A DNA stretch of 36,354 nt, from positions 1-36,354 of the forward strand of contig JBEKSY010000036.1 of NCBI GenBank assembly GCA_049516595.1, given 5' to 3'. Positions 1 through 7,588 of the stretch are shown here, piece by piece. The position numbers and the translations under genes were made by a program. The stretch comes from JBEKHT01 sp049516595 (lineage in GTDB: Bacteria > Chloroflexota > Anaerolineae > Anaerolineales > RBG-16-64-43). A model generated the notes under the pieces. The model saw nothing but the letters and a program-made list of their open reading frames with translations. It made no database searches and was not told the origin of the DNA. The first letter of the stretch is position 1. Each line of letters starts with the position of its first letter.

Positions 1-322
1 TGGAACGTTCCCACGCCTGGAGCCAGACGCAGGTCATCTCCGGTCGGATTTCGCAGTGCCCATTGGGGCGCACCCCGCCGCAGGGACCATTGCGCATATT
101 CTTGGGGCAGTTCATGGGACAAGTCATTCCCGTGGAGTGCAGGACACACTGCCCGCACATCTGGCAGTTAAAGAGCGGGCCTTTGCTCAGCCGCTCTCCG
201 ACCACAAAAAGGCGCTCGGTTCCCCCTCCCGGCTTCAGCCAGGGGCGGAAGAAGGCCAACAGCCGATCCGTTCCGGCGTAGGCGATCTCGAGCAGGTGCG
301 GATATCTCTGCCAGAAAGCCAT
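1..322 (-). CDS. MetV-like methylenetetrahydrofolate reductase C-terminal zinc/Fe-S protein (partial)
   Basis: The gene runs off the left edge, and 107 codons are visible from the ATG at 322. After about 50 residues comes a dense cysteine region: NCQMCGQC, then MTCPMNCPKN, GPCGG, GHCE and MTCVW. This is the signature of the MTHFR_C domain (PF12225), found in MetV, which partners MetF in folate-dependent C1 metabolism of acetogens and relatives. Its role would be electron delivery to methylene-/methyl-tetrahydrofolate interconversion in the cytoplasm. It is the last visible gene of the minus-strand methyl-transfer operon, starting 38 bp after the preceding stop. A metF gene is expected just beyond the window, but that is inference. 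The family call is fairly sure; the metV name is not certain because only the N-terminal half or so is seen. Confidence 0.75.
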   Translation of the reverse strand, partial: MAFWQRYPHLLEIAYAGTDRLLAFFRPWLKPGGGTERLFVVGERLSKGPLFNCQMCGQCVLHSTGMTCPMNCPKNMRNGPCGGVRPNGHCEIRPEMTCVWLQAWERS

Positions 323-360
323 TGGGCAACTCGACGGCCGGCGGCCTTTCCTGGGGGCGA

Positions 361-663
361 TTACGCTTCCCAGCCCCCGCGGGCCGCCAGACGACTTAGT
401 CTCTCCTCGGGGAATCCCTGTTCCAGTTCCGCCAGCAGCGCCTCGGCCACGGCCTCCGGCTCACCCTCGCGCTGCCCGGCCTCCTGGGTTCGCCACTCCG
501 CCAGGTACTCATCCGTCTCCGACTTCCCGGCATGCATGGCAGCCTGATCGATCGCGCTCTGAAAGCGCTCGCTCAGAGGCCGTGAGAGCCGTTGCCGTCC
601 GGCCCGAACCTTCACTTGGGCCGGGAGGTCGCGCCAACAGACGATCTGACAGGTGCAGGTCAT
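361..663 (-). CDS. Virulence-factor domain (PF13769-like) small protein
   Basis: This 100-residue cytoplasmic protein begins MTCTCQIVCWRDLPAQVKVR, the typical opening of the small 'virulence factor' Pfam family. Next comes RPLSERFQSAIDQAAM and an acidic, Glu-rich C-terminal half. The family name is historical; no biochemical role is established to my knowledge. Its ATG overlaps the stop of the DUF1638 gene upstream by 4 bp (ATGA), so the two are translationally coupled. It sits between DUF1638 and the MetV-like gene, which suggests an accessory role in methyl-group handling or folate reductase maturation (inference). Two Cys residues close together near the N-terminus (CTC) plus one at position 9 could bind metal, but nothing proves it. 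Confidence 0.7.
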   Translation of the reverse strand: MTCTCQIVCWRDLPAQVKVRAGRQRLSRPLSERFQSAIDQAAMHAGKSETDEYLAEWRTQEAGQREGEPEAVAEALLAELEQGFPEERLSRLAARGGWEA

Positions 664-1283
664 GGCTCCATCAACCTCGCCAGGCGCTGCTCCAGGGCAC
701 CGTAACCGGTGGCGATGACCTCGAGCGGCAATCCGAGAAACCGCGCGGCGGCCCGGGCTTTCCCCAGAAGAACGGGGTCTTGGCGTTGCGCCAGGTAGAC
801 CACGCGTTGGTAGTTGGCAAAGTACTCTCCCTTCAGCTCCGGATGACGGTCCAGGCCCAGCTGCTCGATGACCAGGTGGTCAAACGACTGGGTCAGGTAG
901 TCCGTGAGAAAGAAGGTGCCCAGGGACTGGGCCATCAGGTCGTCAAAACGGCCGTTGGCATACATTTCGTAGCAATGGGGGCCAGTGACGCGCTCGACCC
1001 CTTCTCTGGCCAGGAGCGCGTCCAAGAGCCCTCCCGTGCCACAGTCGCCGTACACGACGATGACTCGCCTGTAAGTGCGGCGGGCCTCCCGAATTCGCCG
1101 CAGCACCGCTTCCGGAATTCGATCCGGCCGATTATGAAGCAGCGCGGGAACCGCGAGCACGTCGGCCTGCCAAGCGTATTTCTCCCGGAGCGCCAGCACC
1201 TCCCGGGCCAGGGCCCCGCAGGCGATCAGCGCCGTCCGGCTGGATTGCAGTTCCGAAGCGAGCTCGCGCTTTTCGCCGGGCAT
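660..1283 (-). CDS. DUF1638 domain protein
   Basis: A 207-residue soluble protein matching the DUF1638 pattern. It has an N-terminal segment with TALIACGALAREV, a central YGDCGTGG motif, GPHCYEMYA, and a C-terminal GYGALEQRLARL. The paired Cys/His-containing motifs look like a metal or cofactor pocket. DUF1638 proteins commonly sit beside MttB-type corrinoid methyltransferase genes; their activity is not established. Here the gene lies 8 bp after the homocysteine-methyltransferase-type gene and overlaps the next gene by 4 bp, clearly within one operon. The ATG at 1283 is the obvious start. The family call is good; function is unknown. Confidence 0.8.
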   Translation of the reverse strand: MPGEKRELASELQSSRTALIACGALAREVLALREKYAWQADVLAVPALLHNRPDRIPEAVLRRIREARRTYRRVIVVYGDCGTGGLLDALLAREGVERVTGPHCYEMYANGRFDDLMAQSLGTFFLTDYLTQSFDHLVIEQLGLDRHPELKGEYFANYQRVVYLAQRQDPVLLGKARAAARFLGLPLEVIATGYGALEQRLARLMEP

Positions 1284-1291
1284 GGGGCCGC

Positions 1292-2191
1292 CTAGCCTGC
1301 GCGACCGAGGCCTAGGGCGCGAGCCATCTCCCTCAAATGGGCAGGCGTGCTTCCGCAGCAGGCACCGATGATGACTGCCCCGGCCTCCTGCGCGGCTAGC
1401 GCATAGGAGGCCATCTCCCGCGGCCCCGCCCCATACACGGCTTGACCCTTTTCCAGGCGAGGGATCCCGGCATTCGCCTTGGACACCAGAACCGTGCCTT
1501 CTTGGGCCGTGGCCTTCATCTTCCTAATCACCCCCAGGATCTCGTCCGGGCCGTTGCCGCAATTCCCCCCCACCGCGGCGGCACCCAGCGCCGTCAGGGC
1601 GGAGGCCGCCTCCTCGGGGGTAACCCCCATCATGGTCCGTCCGCGCGTATCGAATGTCATGGTGGTAATGATCGGCCGTTCCCGCTCGACCGTGCGCACA
1701 CCGTCAAAGGCGGCTTTCATCTCCTCGAGGCTGGAGATCGTTTCGATCCAGAACATATCGACTCCGCCCTCCAGGAGCGCTCGGGCTTGTTCGGCAAATC
1801 CGCGTCTGGCCTGCTCATAATCCAGGTCGCCCAGGGGAGCCATGATCCCCCCGCTAGGCCCGATGTCGCCCGCGATCAGCGCCTCTCGACCGGTCTCGGC
1901 CACCGCCTCGCGCGCCAGGCGAGCGCCCGCCCGATTGAGCTCTGCCACCTGCGACTCCATCCCGTGCATCCCCAGCCGGAATCGGTTGCCGCCGAAGGTG
2001 TTGGTCAAGACCAGACGAGCCCCGGCCTCGAGGTAGCCCCGGTGCACCTCCTTGACCTTGTCTGGATGCTCGAGGTTCCATCCCTCGGGCGAATCACCGA
2101 ACTGCAGGCCCAGCTCAAATAGCATGGTCCCCATGGCTCCGTCGGCCAGGACTGGACCCGGCCCCGCAAGCAACTGGCTCCAGTCGGTCAC
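1292..2191 (-). CDS. Betaine-homocysteine / homocysteine S-methyltransferase family protein
   Basis: A 299-residue single-domain (beta/alpha)8 methyltransferase of the BHMT/MetH-N family. The N-terminus carries LADGAMGTML, and the Zn-binding cysteines are in GGNCGNGP (about residue 210) and GACCGSTP near the C-terminus. All three Zn-ligand cysteines are therefore present, so it should be active on a thiol such as homocysteine. The start is a GTG at 2191 (translated Met), 3 bp after the corrinoid-protein stop, with a GGGAG-like ribosome site inside that gene's end. Placed between a corrinoid carrier and folate genes, it may move the methyl group from the carrier to homocysteine, or act directly on a methyl donor. 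The acceptor cannot be read from sequence. Confidence 0.85.
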   Translation of the reverse strand: MTDWSQLLAGPGPVLADGAMGTMLFELGLQFGDSPEGWNLEHPDKVKEVHRGYLEAGARLVLTNTFGGNRFRLGMHGMESQVAELNRAGARLAREAVAETGREALIAGDIGPSGGIMAPLGDLDYEQARRGFAEQARALLEGGVDMFWIETISSLEEMKAAFDGVRTVERERPIITTMTFDTRGRTMMGVTPEEAASALTALGAAAVGGNCGNGPDEILGVIRKMKATAQEGTVLVSKANAGIPRLEKGQAVYGAGPREMASYALAAQEAGAVIIGACCGSTPAHLREMARALGLGRAG

Positions 2192-2194
2192 GGC

Positions 2195-2890
2195 TCAGGC
2201 TCCCTTGGCTGCGCTCCGTCGGATGGCCATCAGCTTCTTGGCCGTCTCAACGGCAAGGGCGGCATCCCGACAGTAGGCATCGGCCTCAATCTCCTCCGCG
2301 AAGGCCGCATTGAGCGGAGCGCCTCCGACCAGGACGATCAAATCGTCTCGCAGTCCCGCCTCCTTGAGCGCCTTGATCACCACGCCCATGTAAGGCATGG
2401 TCGTGGTCAGGAGGGCGCTCATTCCGACGATCTGGGGCTGGTGTTCCCTCACGGCCGCCAGGAACTTCTCCGCGTCGTTGTTGATGCCGAGGTTCACAAC
2501 CTTGAAGCCAGCCCCCTCCATCATCATGGCCACCAGGTTCTTCCCAATGTCATGGATGTCCCCCTTAACCGTACCGATCACCATCGTACCGACTTGCGGC
2601 GCCCCGGTCTCGGCCAAGAGGGGACGCAAGAGTTGCATGCCCGCCTTCATGGCTTTGGCCGCCATGAGGACCTCGGGCACGAAGAGGATGCCGTCGCGAA
2701 AGTCGACTCCCACCACGTCCATGCCCGACACCAACGCCTGGGTTAAGACCTCGTAAGGGGTCAGCCCCCGGCGCAATAGCTCCTGGACGCCCGAGACCAC
2801 CGGGTCGGCCATGCCATCGTAGAGATCATCTTTCATCTGGTCGATTAGCTCGGGTGTTTCCAGCTGGGCCAGGTTCGGTTCATCGCTCAT
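2195..2890 (-). CDS. Corrinoid methyl-carrier protein (MtbC/MttC-like, B12-binding)
   Basis: A 231-residue protein with the two-part layout of methyltransferase corrinoid proteins: a helical cap domain (residues 1-85) and a Rossmann-like B12-binding domain. The cobalamin lower-ligand motif is intact at GDIHDIGKN (DxHxxG, about residue 110), followed by GMSALLTTTMP and VGGAPLN. It carries the methyl group on cobalt between the MttB-type donor enzyme and an acceptor enzyme. Its ATG overlaps the stop of the upstream activator gene by 4 bp, and the methyltransferase gene follows after 3 bp. This tight packing supports a stoichiometric complex. The substrate class (tri- or quaternary amine) is inferred from the adjacent MttB homologue. 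Confidence 0.92.
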   Translation of the reverse strand: MSDEPNLAQLETPELIDQMKDDLYDGMADPVVSGVQELLRRGLTPYEVLTQALVSGMDVVGVDFRDGILFVPEVLMAAKAMKAGMQLLRPLLAETGAPQVGTMVIGTVKGDIHDIGKNLVAMMMEGAGFKVVNLGINNDAEKFLAAVREHQPQIVGMSALLTTTMPYMGVVIKALKEAGLRDDLIVLVGGAPLNAAFAEEIEADAYCRDAALAVETAKKLMAIRRSAAKGA

Positions 2891-4929
2891 GAGGTTCCTT
2901 CTTCTGCCTCGTGGGTAACCGTGTGGCGCGGGTGATGGCGCCGCGCCGTCTGCGCTTCCCCCGGGGGCAGCTCTCCAGCCAGGTGCGGAAACGCATCCGA
3001 AGCGTGAGGGATGGCAATCGCCGCTACGAATTCCTCCTGGAAGCGCGGCTCGGTTGCCGTCTGAACGTGCTCGACCCAGCGCGCGAGACGCTGGGCCTCC
3101 CGGCGCTGACTGCGGTTCAAGAGCGCGATGCGAGCGCCGTCTCCGGCCGCATTCCCCACCGCCTGAACTCGCGCGAGGTCACAATCCGGGATCATTCCCA
3201 GAATCATGGCATGCCGAGGGTCAATGTAGCTGCCAAAAGCCCCGGCGAGTGCGATTCGATCGACTCGCTCCACCCCTCGGTGGGTCATGAGCAGCTTGAC
3301 CCCCGCATAGAGCGCTGCCTTGGCCAGCTGAATGGCACGCACGTCGCTTTGGGTGACGAGGATGGGCTCCCCCGAGATCGTCCCATTCCCATCCACGAGA
3401 ATGAACTCTCCTGTGCGGCCTCGAAACCGAACCCGGCGGGATCGTTCTGCGGCCTGCTCGTTAAACCGCCCATTCGATCCGATGATCCCAGCCAGGTACA
3501 TTTCCGCTACCGCCTCAATGATTCCGCTCCCGCAGATTCCGGTGGCGCGAGCCTCGGCCGGGACGCCGGAAGGGGTCTCTCCCTCCATCCAGCCTTCGTA
3601 ACCGATCACCCGATAGCGCGGCTCGAGAGTCTTTGCATCGATCCGCACTCGATCCACCGCGCCCGGTGCGGCCCGCTGGCCGTGAGTGATCTGAGCCCCC
3701 TCGAAGGCCGGCCCGGTCGGGCTGGAGGCGCACAGCAGGCGCTCCCGATTCCCTAAGGAGATTTCCGCGTTCGTGCCGACATCGATCACCAGAGCCATCT
3801 CATCCTGGCGGTGCGGTTCCTCCGCCAGAAGCACCCCCACATGGTCCGCCCCCACATGGCCGGCAATACAGGGCAGAAGATGCACTTGGGCGGCCGGATG
3901 GAACTCCAGGCCTAGATCACGCGCCTTGAGGTCCGTCGCAGAAGCGGTAGCCAGCGCAAAGGGTGCTCCGCCCAGCTCCACCGGGTCAATTCCCAGCAGA
4001 AGATGGTGCATCACGGTGTTCCCGACCAGGACGGCATCCAGGAGGCTGTCGGGGGTGAGGCCGACCGATTGGCAAGCTTTTTCGGCCAGTTCGTTCAGGG
4101 AGCGAATGATCGCGCGATGCATGCGGGTCACGCCCTGAGGCTCCATCATCCCATACGTCACCCGGCTCATCAGGTCCTCGCCGTAGCGCACTTGAGGGTT
4201 CATCATGGACTCGGTCGCGAGCACCTTGCCCGTTCTCAAGTCGCACAAATGCGCCACCACCGTGGTCGATCCCACGTCGACCGCCAGGCCGTAGGCGCCC
4301 TCGGCATAGCCGGGCTCTATTCGCAAGACCTGGCGCTCCTGCCACAGCGAGACGGTGACTTTGTGATCCCCCTTTTTTAGATTTGGCTGGAGCGTCTTGA
4401 GCGCCGGGAGGTCAATGGAGAGATCCTTGAGCTTCCATTGGCTCTCCAGCGCGGCCTGCAGGCGCTGCCAGTCCCCGCGATGGTCCTGCATCGTCGCGGG
4501 AATGGCCTCGACATAGACCTGGCGCACCGCCGGCTGGACCTCAATCACCCGCTGGGTGGCTTCCTTGGCGATGATCTGCTTACGCGCCTGGCTTTCCTCG
4601 GGAACGGAGATGAGCACATCGCCGATCACTTGGGCGGCGCAGGCCAGTCTTCTACCGAGAATCTGATTCTTCTCCAGGTAGGCGCTTTCGACCTCGCCCA
4701 TCGGAGAAAGGTTGGCCTCCCTGGATACCAAGCCGTGCTTGGGAAAGTCGCCCCGCTCGAGCGCGATTTGACACTTCCCGCATGTCTGGCGCCCACCGCA
4801 GATGGATTCGATCTCCACCCCCAGGGTGCGGGCCGCCTCCAGTAGGGTCATGCCCCGGGTCACCCTCCCCTTCCGCCCGGAAGGCAGGAGGACCACCAAG
4901 CATTCCTGCGACGCAGCGGCTGAACTCAT
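2887..4929 (-). CDS. Corrinoid activation protein, RACo/RamA-like (2Fe-2S + ASKHA ATPase)
   Basis: The protein is about 680 residues. An N-terminal plant-type 2Fe-2S ferredoxin domain shows ESICGGRQTCGKCQ near residue 45 and a further Cys (RLACAAQ) near 95. A linker follows, then a large ASKHA (actin/Hsp70-like) domain with DVGSTTVVAHL, VIDVGTNAEI, GICGSGIIE and LAGAFGSYID. This is the architecture of RACo/RamA-type reductive activators. They use ATP to re-reduce corrinoid proteins whose cobalt has been oxidised to Co(II). ATG 4929 is preferred; an in-frame TTG lies three codons upstream. It is followed by the B12 carrier with a 4-bp overlap, its obvious client. The C-terminal tail (last about 45 residues) is Pro/His/Arg-rich and probably disordered. 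Confidence 0.92.
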   Translation of the reverse strand: MSSAAASQECLVVLLPSGRKGRVTRGMTLLEAARTLGVEIESICGGRQTCGKCQIALERGDFPKHGLVSREANLSPMGEVESAYLEKNQILGRRLACAAQVIGDVLISVPEESQARKQIIAKEATQRVIEVQPAVRQVYVEAIPATMQDHRGDWQRLQAALESQWKLKDLSIDLPALKTLQPNLKKGDHKVTVSLWQERQVLRIEPGYAEGAYGLAVDVGSTTVVAHLCDLRTGKVLATESMMNPQVRYGEDLMSRVTYGMMEPQGVTRMHRAIIRSLNELAEKACQSVGLTPDSLLDAVLVGNTVMHHLLLGIDPVELGGAPFALATASATDLKARDLGLEFHPAAQVHLLPCIAGHVGADHVGVLLAEEPHRQDEMALVIDVGTNAEISLGNRERLLCASSPTGPAFEGAQITHGQRAAPGAVDRVRIDAKTLEPRYRVIGYEGWMEGETPSGVPAEARATGICGSGIIEAVAEMYLAGIIGSNGRFNEQAAERSRRVRFRGRTGEFILVDGNGTISGEPILVTQSDVRAIQLAKAALYAGVKLLMTHRGVERVDRIALAGAFGSYIDPRHAMILGMIPDCDLARVQAVGNAAGDGARIALLNRSQRREAQRLARWVEHVQTATEPRFQEEFVAAIAIPHASDAFPHLAGELPPGEAQTARRHHPRHTVTHEAEEGTS

Positions 4930-4983
4930 GGATGCCAACCTAATTCTCGGTCTGCCCGGCTCCGTGCCTTGCTCTTACGGAAT

Positions 4984-6507
4984 TCACGACTCCTCCACGC
5001 CACCTGCCCTGCGGCGCCGCCGCTCGGTCCGTTCGCGAGAAGCGGCAGGGGACTCGGCCTTCCAACCGGCCGGCGGCCGCGAATCGCCGGCCACCAGATT
5101 GGGGAACGCTGCGCGAATGCGCGCGTCAACACTCGCAGAGAACACCACCGGGTTGTCATGGGTCAAGATCGCCCGCACCTTCTGCATCGCGTGCGCCTGA
5201 GAGTCCTGCCCTCCCTTCTCCGCCCACTGCTGGCGGCCTTCGCGGTCCGCCACCGCAGGCAGGAAGGCCGTGGTCCTCATGCGCTCGAGGGTGTGCACAT
5301 TGTCCATGTACATCCCCGCCGGCCCGACCTCCGCGATCAGGTCCAGGGCCAGGTTGTCTTCGCTAAACTCCAGGCCGCGCTGGATGCGCTTCATCATCAG
5401 GAAAATCTCATCGTCGATAACCGCCTTGGCAAAGTCAAAGGTCATGAGGGAGTCCAGCAGCCCTCCGGTATTGAACATATGCACCCCGCCCAGCAGGCCC
5501 GCCACGGCGGACATCCCCGTCTCATAGCCCGACTGCGCGTCGTTCAGCTTCGAATTCGTGAGGCCGATGTAGCCTCCATTGGGAACGTTGTAAAAGCGCG
5601 CCATTTGGGCAAAGCCCAGGAACATGATGCCGGTTTCGATCGCTCCCGGGGCGTAGGCCCCGGTCCGCATGTCGCCAACCGTCGGCAGCGTCGCGTAGAT
5701 GGTCGGCTTTCCCGGCCAAATCATCTGCTCCAGAATCGCAGCGGCCAGGAACTCTGCATTCCCCTGAACAATCGTCCCCACCAGGGTGAGGGGCGAAGTG
5801 AGGCCGGCATTGGGCACGATGGTGGGGTAGCAAGGAAGTTTCCGCTCGCTGAAGTAGATGAGGCTTTCGGTCGAGTCGAAATCCATGGTGAGCGGAGAAA
5901 CCACCGGGCAGTAGTGATGGGTCAGGAAGGGATGCTCCCGATAGGCTGCCTCGCTCCCGGCAACCAGGTACACCAGCTGGAGGATCTTCTCGGCATCCTC
6001 TGACGGCCCGCTGCCGCGAACTGGCTTGGCGCAGTTTTTCAGGGCCGTGTAGAAACGCGTCACGCTGAACAGTCCGGCCGGAGCGTCCTGGGCCAGGGTC
6101 GAGATCGAGAATACGTCATATCCCGGAAGTTCATTGATCAGATGAGCAATCTGGGCGAGGTCCGCCGAGGTGGCACGGCGATCATGGCCGGTCAGGGGAT
6201 CAATAATGTTGGGAGCCGAGCTTCCCGTCACCATCACCGGGCTATCGTCCGGAATCGTGCGGTCGAAGGCAGGATCTCGGGCATAGAACGTGAACTGGGG
6301 GGGAATCATGGAGCGGAATTCCGCCACGACCTTGCGCGGGTAGTGCACGATTTGGGTCTCGGCCTCGACCCGGCACCCGTGCCGGGCCAGGATGGCGCGC
6401 GCCTTCTCGTTCCGCACGAGCAGTCCCACTTTTTCCAGGATCTCCAGGGAGGCCTCGTGAATCCGTTCGACCTCACTCTGGCTCAACAGGGTTGCAAAGC
6501 CATTCAT
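4984..6507 (-). CDS. Trimethylamine methyltransferase (MttB) superfamily protein, non-pyrrolysine
   Basis: A 507-residue TIM-barrel methyltransferase of the MttB superfamily. It shows VERIHEASLEILEKVG at the N-terminus, VMVTGSSAPNIIDPLTG, then TGIMFLGFAQMARFY and GGYIGLTNSKLNDAQSGYE. The frame is open throughout with no internal TAG, so it lacks the pyrrolysine of true MttB. It belongs with the non-Pyl enzymes known for glycine betaine, proline betaine, carnitine or butyrobetaine demethylation. It would transfer an N-methyl group to the Co(I) corrinoid carrier encoded two genes downstream. The ATG at 6507 has an AGAGG ribosome site 6 bases upstream. The C-terminal 30 residues are Arg/Glu-rich and look like a dispensable tail. 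Which methylated amine is used cannot be told from sequence. Confidence 0.9.
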   Translation of the reverse strand: MNGFATLLSQSEVERIHEASLEILEKVGLLVRNEKARAILARHGCRVEAETQIVHYPRKVVAEFRSMIPPQFTFYARDPAFDRTIPDDSPVMVTGSSAPNIIDPLTGHDRRATSADLAQIAHLINELPGYDVFSISTLAQDAPAGLFSVTRFYTALKNCAKPVRGSGPSEDAEKILQLVYLVAGSEAAYREHPFLTHHYCPVVSPLTMDFDSTESLIYFSERKLPCYPTIVPNAGLTSPLTLVGTIVQGNAEFLAAAILEQMIWPGKPTIYATLPTVGDMRTGAYAPGAIETGIMFLGFAQMARFYNVPNGGYIGLTNSKLNDAQSGYETGMSAVAGLLGGVHMFNTGGLLDSLMTFDFAKAVIDDEIFLMMKRIQRGLEFSEDNLALDLIAEVGPAGMYMDNVHTLERMRTTAFLPAVADREGRQQWAEKGGQDSQAHAMQKVRAILTHDNPVVFSASVDARIRAAFPNLVAGDSRPPAGWKAESPAASRERTERRRRRAGGVEES

Positions 6508-6580
6508 CGTCTGCCTCTTCTCAGATCCTGTAGATCTCTCCAGGAAACAATTACCTTGCGCCCGGTTCGGCCCCGGTCTC

Positions 6581-7366
6581 TTACTTCTCCAGCGGCGCCA
6601 CTTCCGTCACAAACCGGAACCGATCCCCCCGGTACAGGTCGCGTCCGTGCTCGACCGGCTGATCCTGGCTATCATAGGAAAAGCGGCGTTCCATCATCAG
6701 CGGGGCACCAGGCAGGACAGCCAGCAGATCGGACTCATACTCGCTGGCCACGACCGGCTCCAGACTCTGACGAGCCCGAACGACCTTTACCCGGTACTCT
6801 TGTTCCATCACCTCATACATGGAGCGCGACTCCAAATTGAAACGTTCCAGGCCTGGAAAACGTCGCACCGGAATGATGTAATGCTCAATCATCACCGGTT
6901 CCTGATTGAGCAGGCGCAGCCGTTGAATGTCGTAAACGGGGGCCGAAACCGGAAGGTCCAGCATCGCGGCCAGGGAGGCCTCCACCGGACGTTGTTCAAA
7001 GGAGATCACCCGCGCCCCCGGGGTAAACCCACGGCGCTCCATGACCCGGGTAAAGGAGATCAACCAACCGGCCTGACGCTCAATCTTCGGGCTGGCCACA
7101 TAGGTGCCCTTGCCCTGCTTGCGCACGAGAAGTCCATGGGCCGCCAGCATGCGCAGCGCCCGACGCAGGGTCATGCGGTTGACCCCCAGCCTTTCACTCA
7201 GCTCCCGCTCCGAGGGAAGCTGCGTGCCTGGCCCGAGGCTCCCGGACTCGATCCAATCCAGCATGCCCTGGGCCACCTGGACGTAGAGTGGCACGCGGGC
7301 GTCCAGTTGATTGCTGGACCGCTCGATGGTGAAGGGCAGAAGGCTTGCGAGAGGCTCCGTCGTCAT
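6581..7366 (-). CDS. GntR-family (HutC/UTRA) transcriptional regulator
   Basis: About 261 residues. The N-terminal GntR winged helix-turn-helix (residues about 18-85) has QLPSERELSERLGVNRMTLR and KQGKGTYVASP. The C-terminal UTRA ligand-binding domain (about 100-255) has VYDIQRLRLLNQEPVMIEHY, the usual small-molecule sensor of the HutC subfamily. The ATG at 7366 is chosen; an in-frame TTG at 7390 would add eight residues and lie against the operator. It is the first gene of the minus-strand operon, with the MttB gene starting 73 bp downstream. It probably represses the cluster, and its own promoter, until a methylated amine or related metabolite binds. Confidence 0.9.
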   Translation of the reverse strand: MTTEPLASLLPFTIERSSNQLDARVPLYVQVAQGMLDWIESGSLGPGTQLPSERELSERLGVNRMTLRRALRMLAAHGLLVRKQGKGTYVASPKIERQAGWLISFTRVMERRGFTPGARVISFEQRPVEASLAAMLDLPVSAPVYDIQRLRLLNQEPVMIEHYIIPVRRFPGLERFNLESRSMYEVMEQEYRVKVVRARQSLEPVVASEYESDLLAVLPGAPLMMERRFSYDSQDQPVEHGRDLYRGDRFRFVTEVAPLEK

Positions 7367-7391
7367 CCTGTGTCCGCTGCCAGGAGGCAAT

Positions 7392-7418
7392 GGTATATTA
7401 GGTATATACCATTATACC
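7392..7418. promoter_or_regulatory. Probable GntR operator: clustered GGTATA half-sites
   Basis: Just upstream of the regulator start lie three overlapping elements. They are GGTATA (7392-7397), a perfect palindrome GGTATATACC (7401-7410) and TATACC (7413-7418). AT-rich half-sites spaced like this are typical of operators for HutC-type GntR repressors. The position, 25 bp upstream of the ATG at 7366, would cover the promoter and allow autoregulation. Binding is inferred. Confidence 0.6.
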
Positions 7419-7530
7419 TCTACCCCCACCGAACAGGAAAGGCAAGGGAGGAAGCCGACGTCACCCGTTTCTCGGCCTCTGCAACTCCCCCAGTGGCCGC
7501 GGCGGCAACCCGCGTGGTCTAATCGCTGAA

Positions 7531-7560
7531 CCAAAAAAAGGCCCGCTCCAAAGAACCGGC
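7531..7560 (-). terminator. Rho-independent terminator after the chelatase gene
   Basis: Read on the minus strand, a GC-rich imperfect hairpin (GGGCCGGTTC paired with GGAGCGGGCC, with mismatches) runs into seven T residues. It lies about 30 bases after the chlD stop at 7589, so it should end that transcript. Confidence 0.65.
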
Positions 7561-7588
7561 CCAACCCAAGCCTTCCGCCGCGCCCCGC

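Noticed and set aside
4984..6507. Possible pyrrolysine-containing MttB.
   Set aside because: The frame is continuous over 507 codons with no internal TAG.
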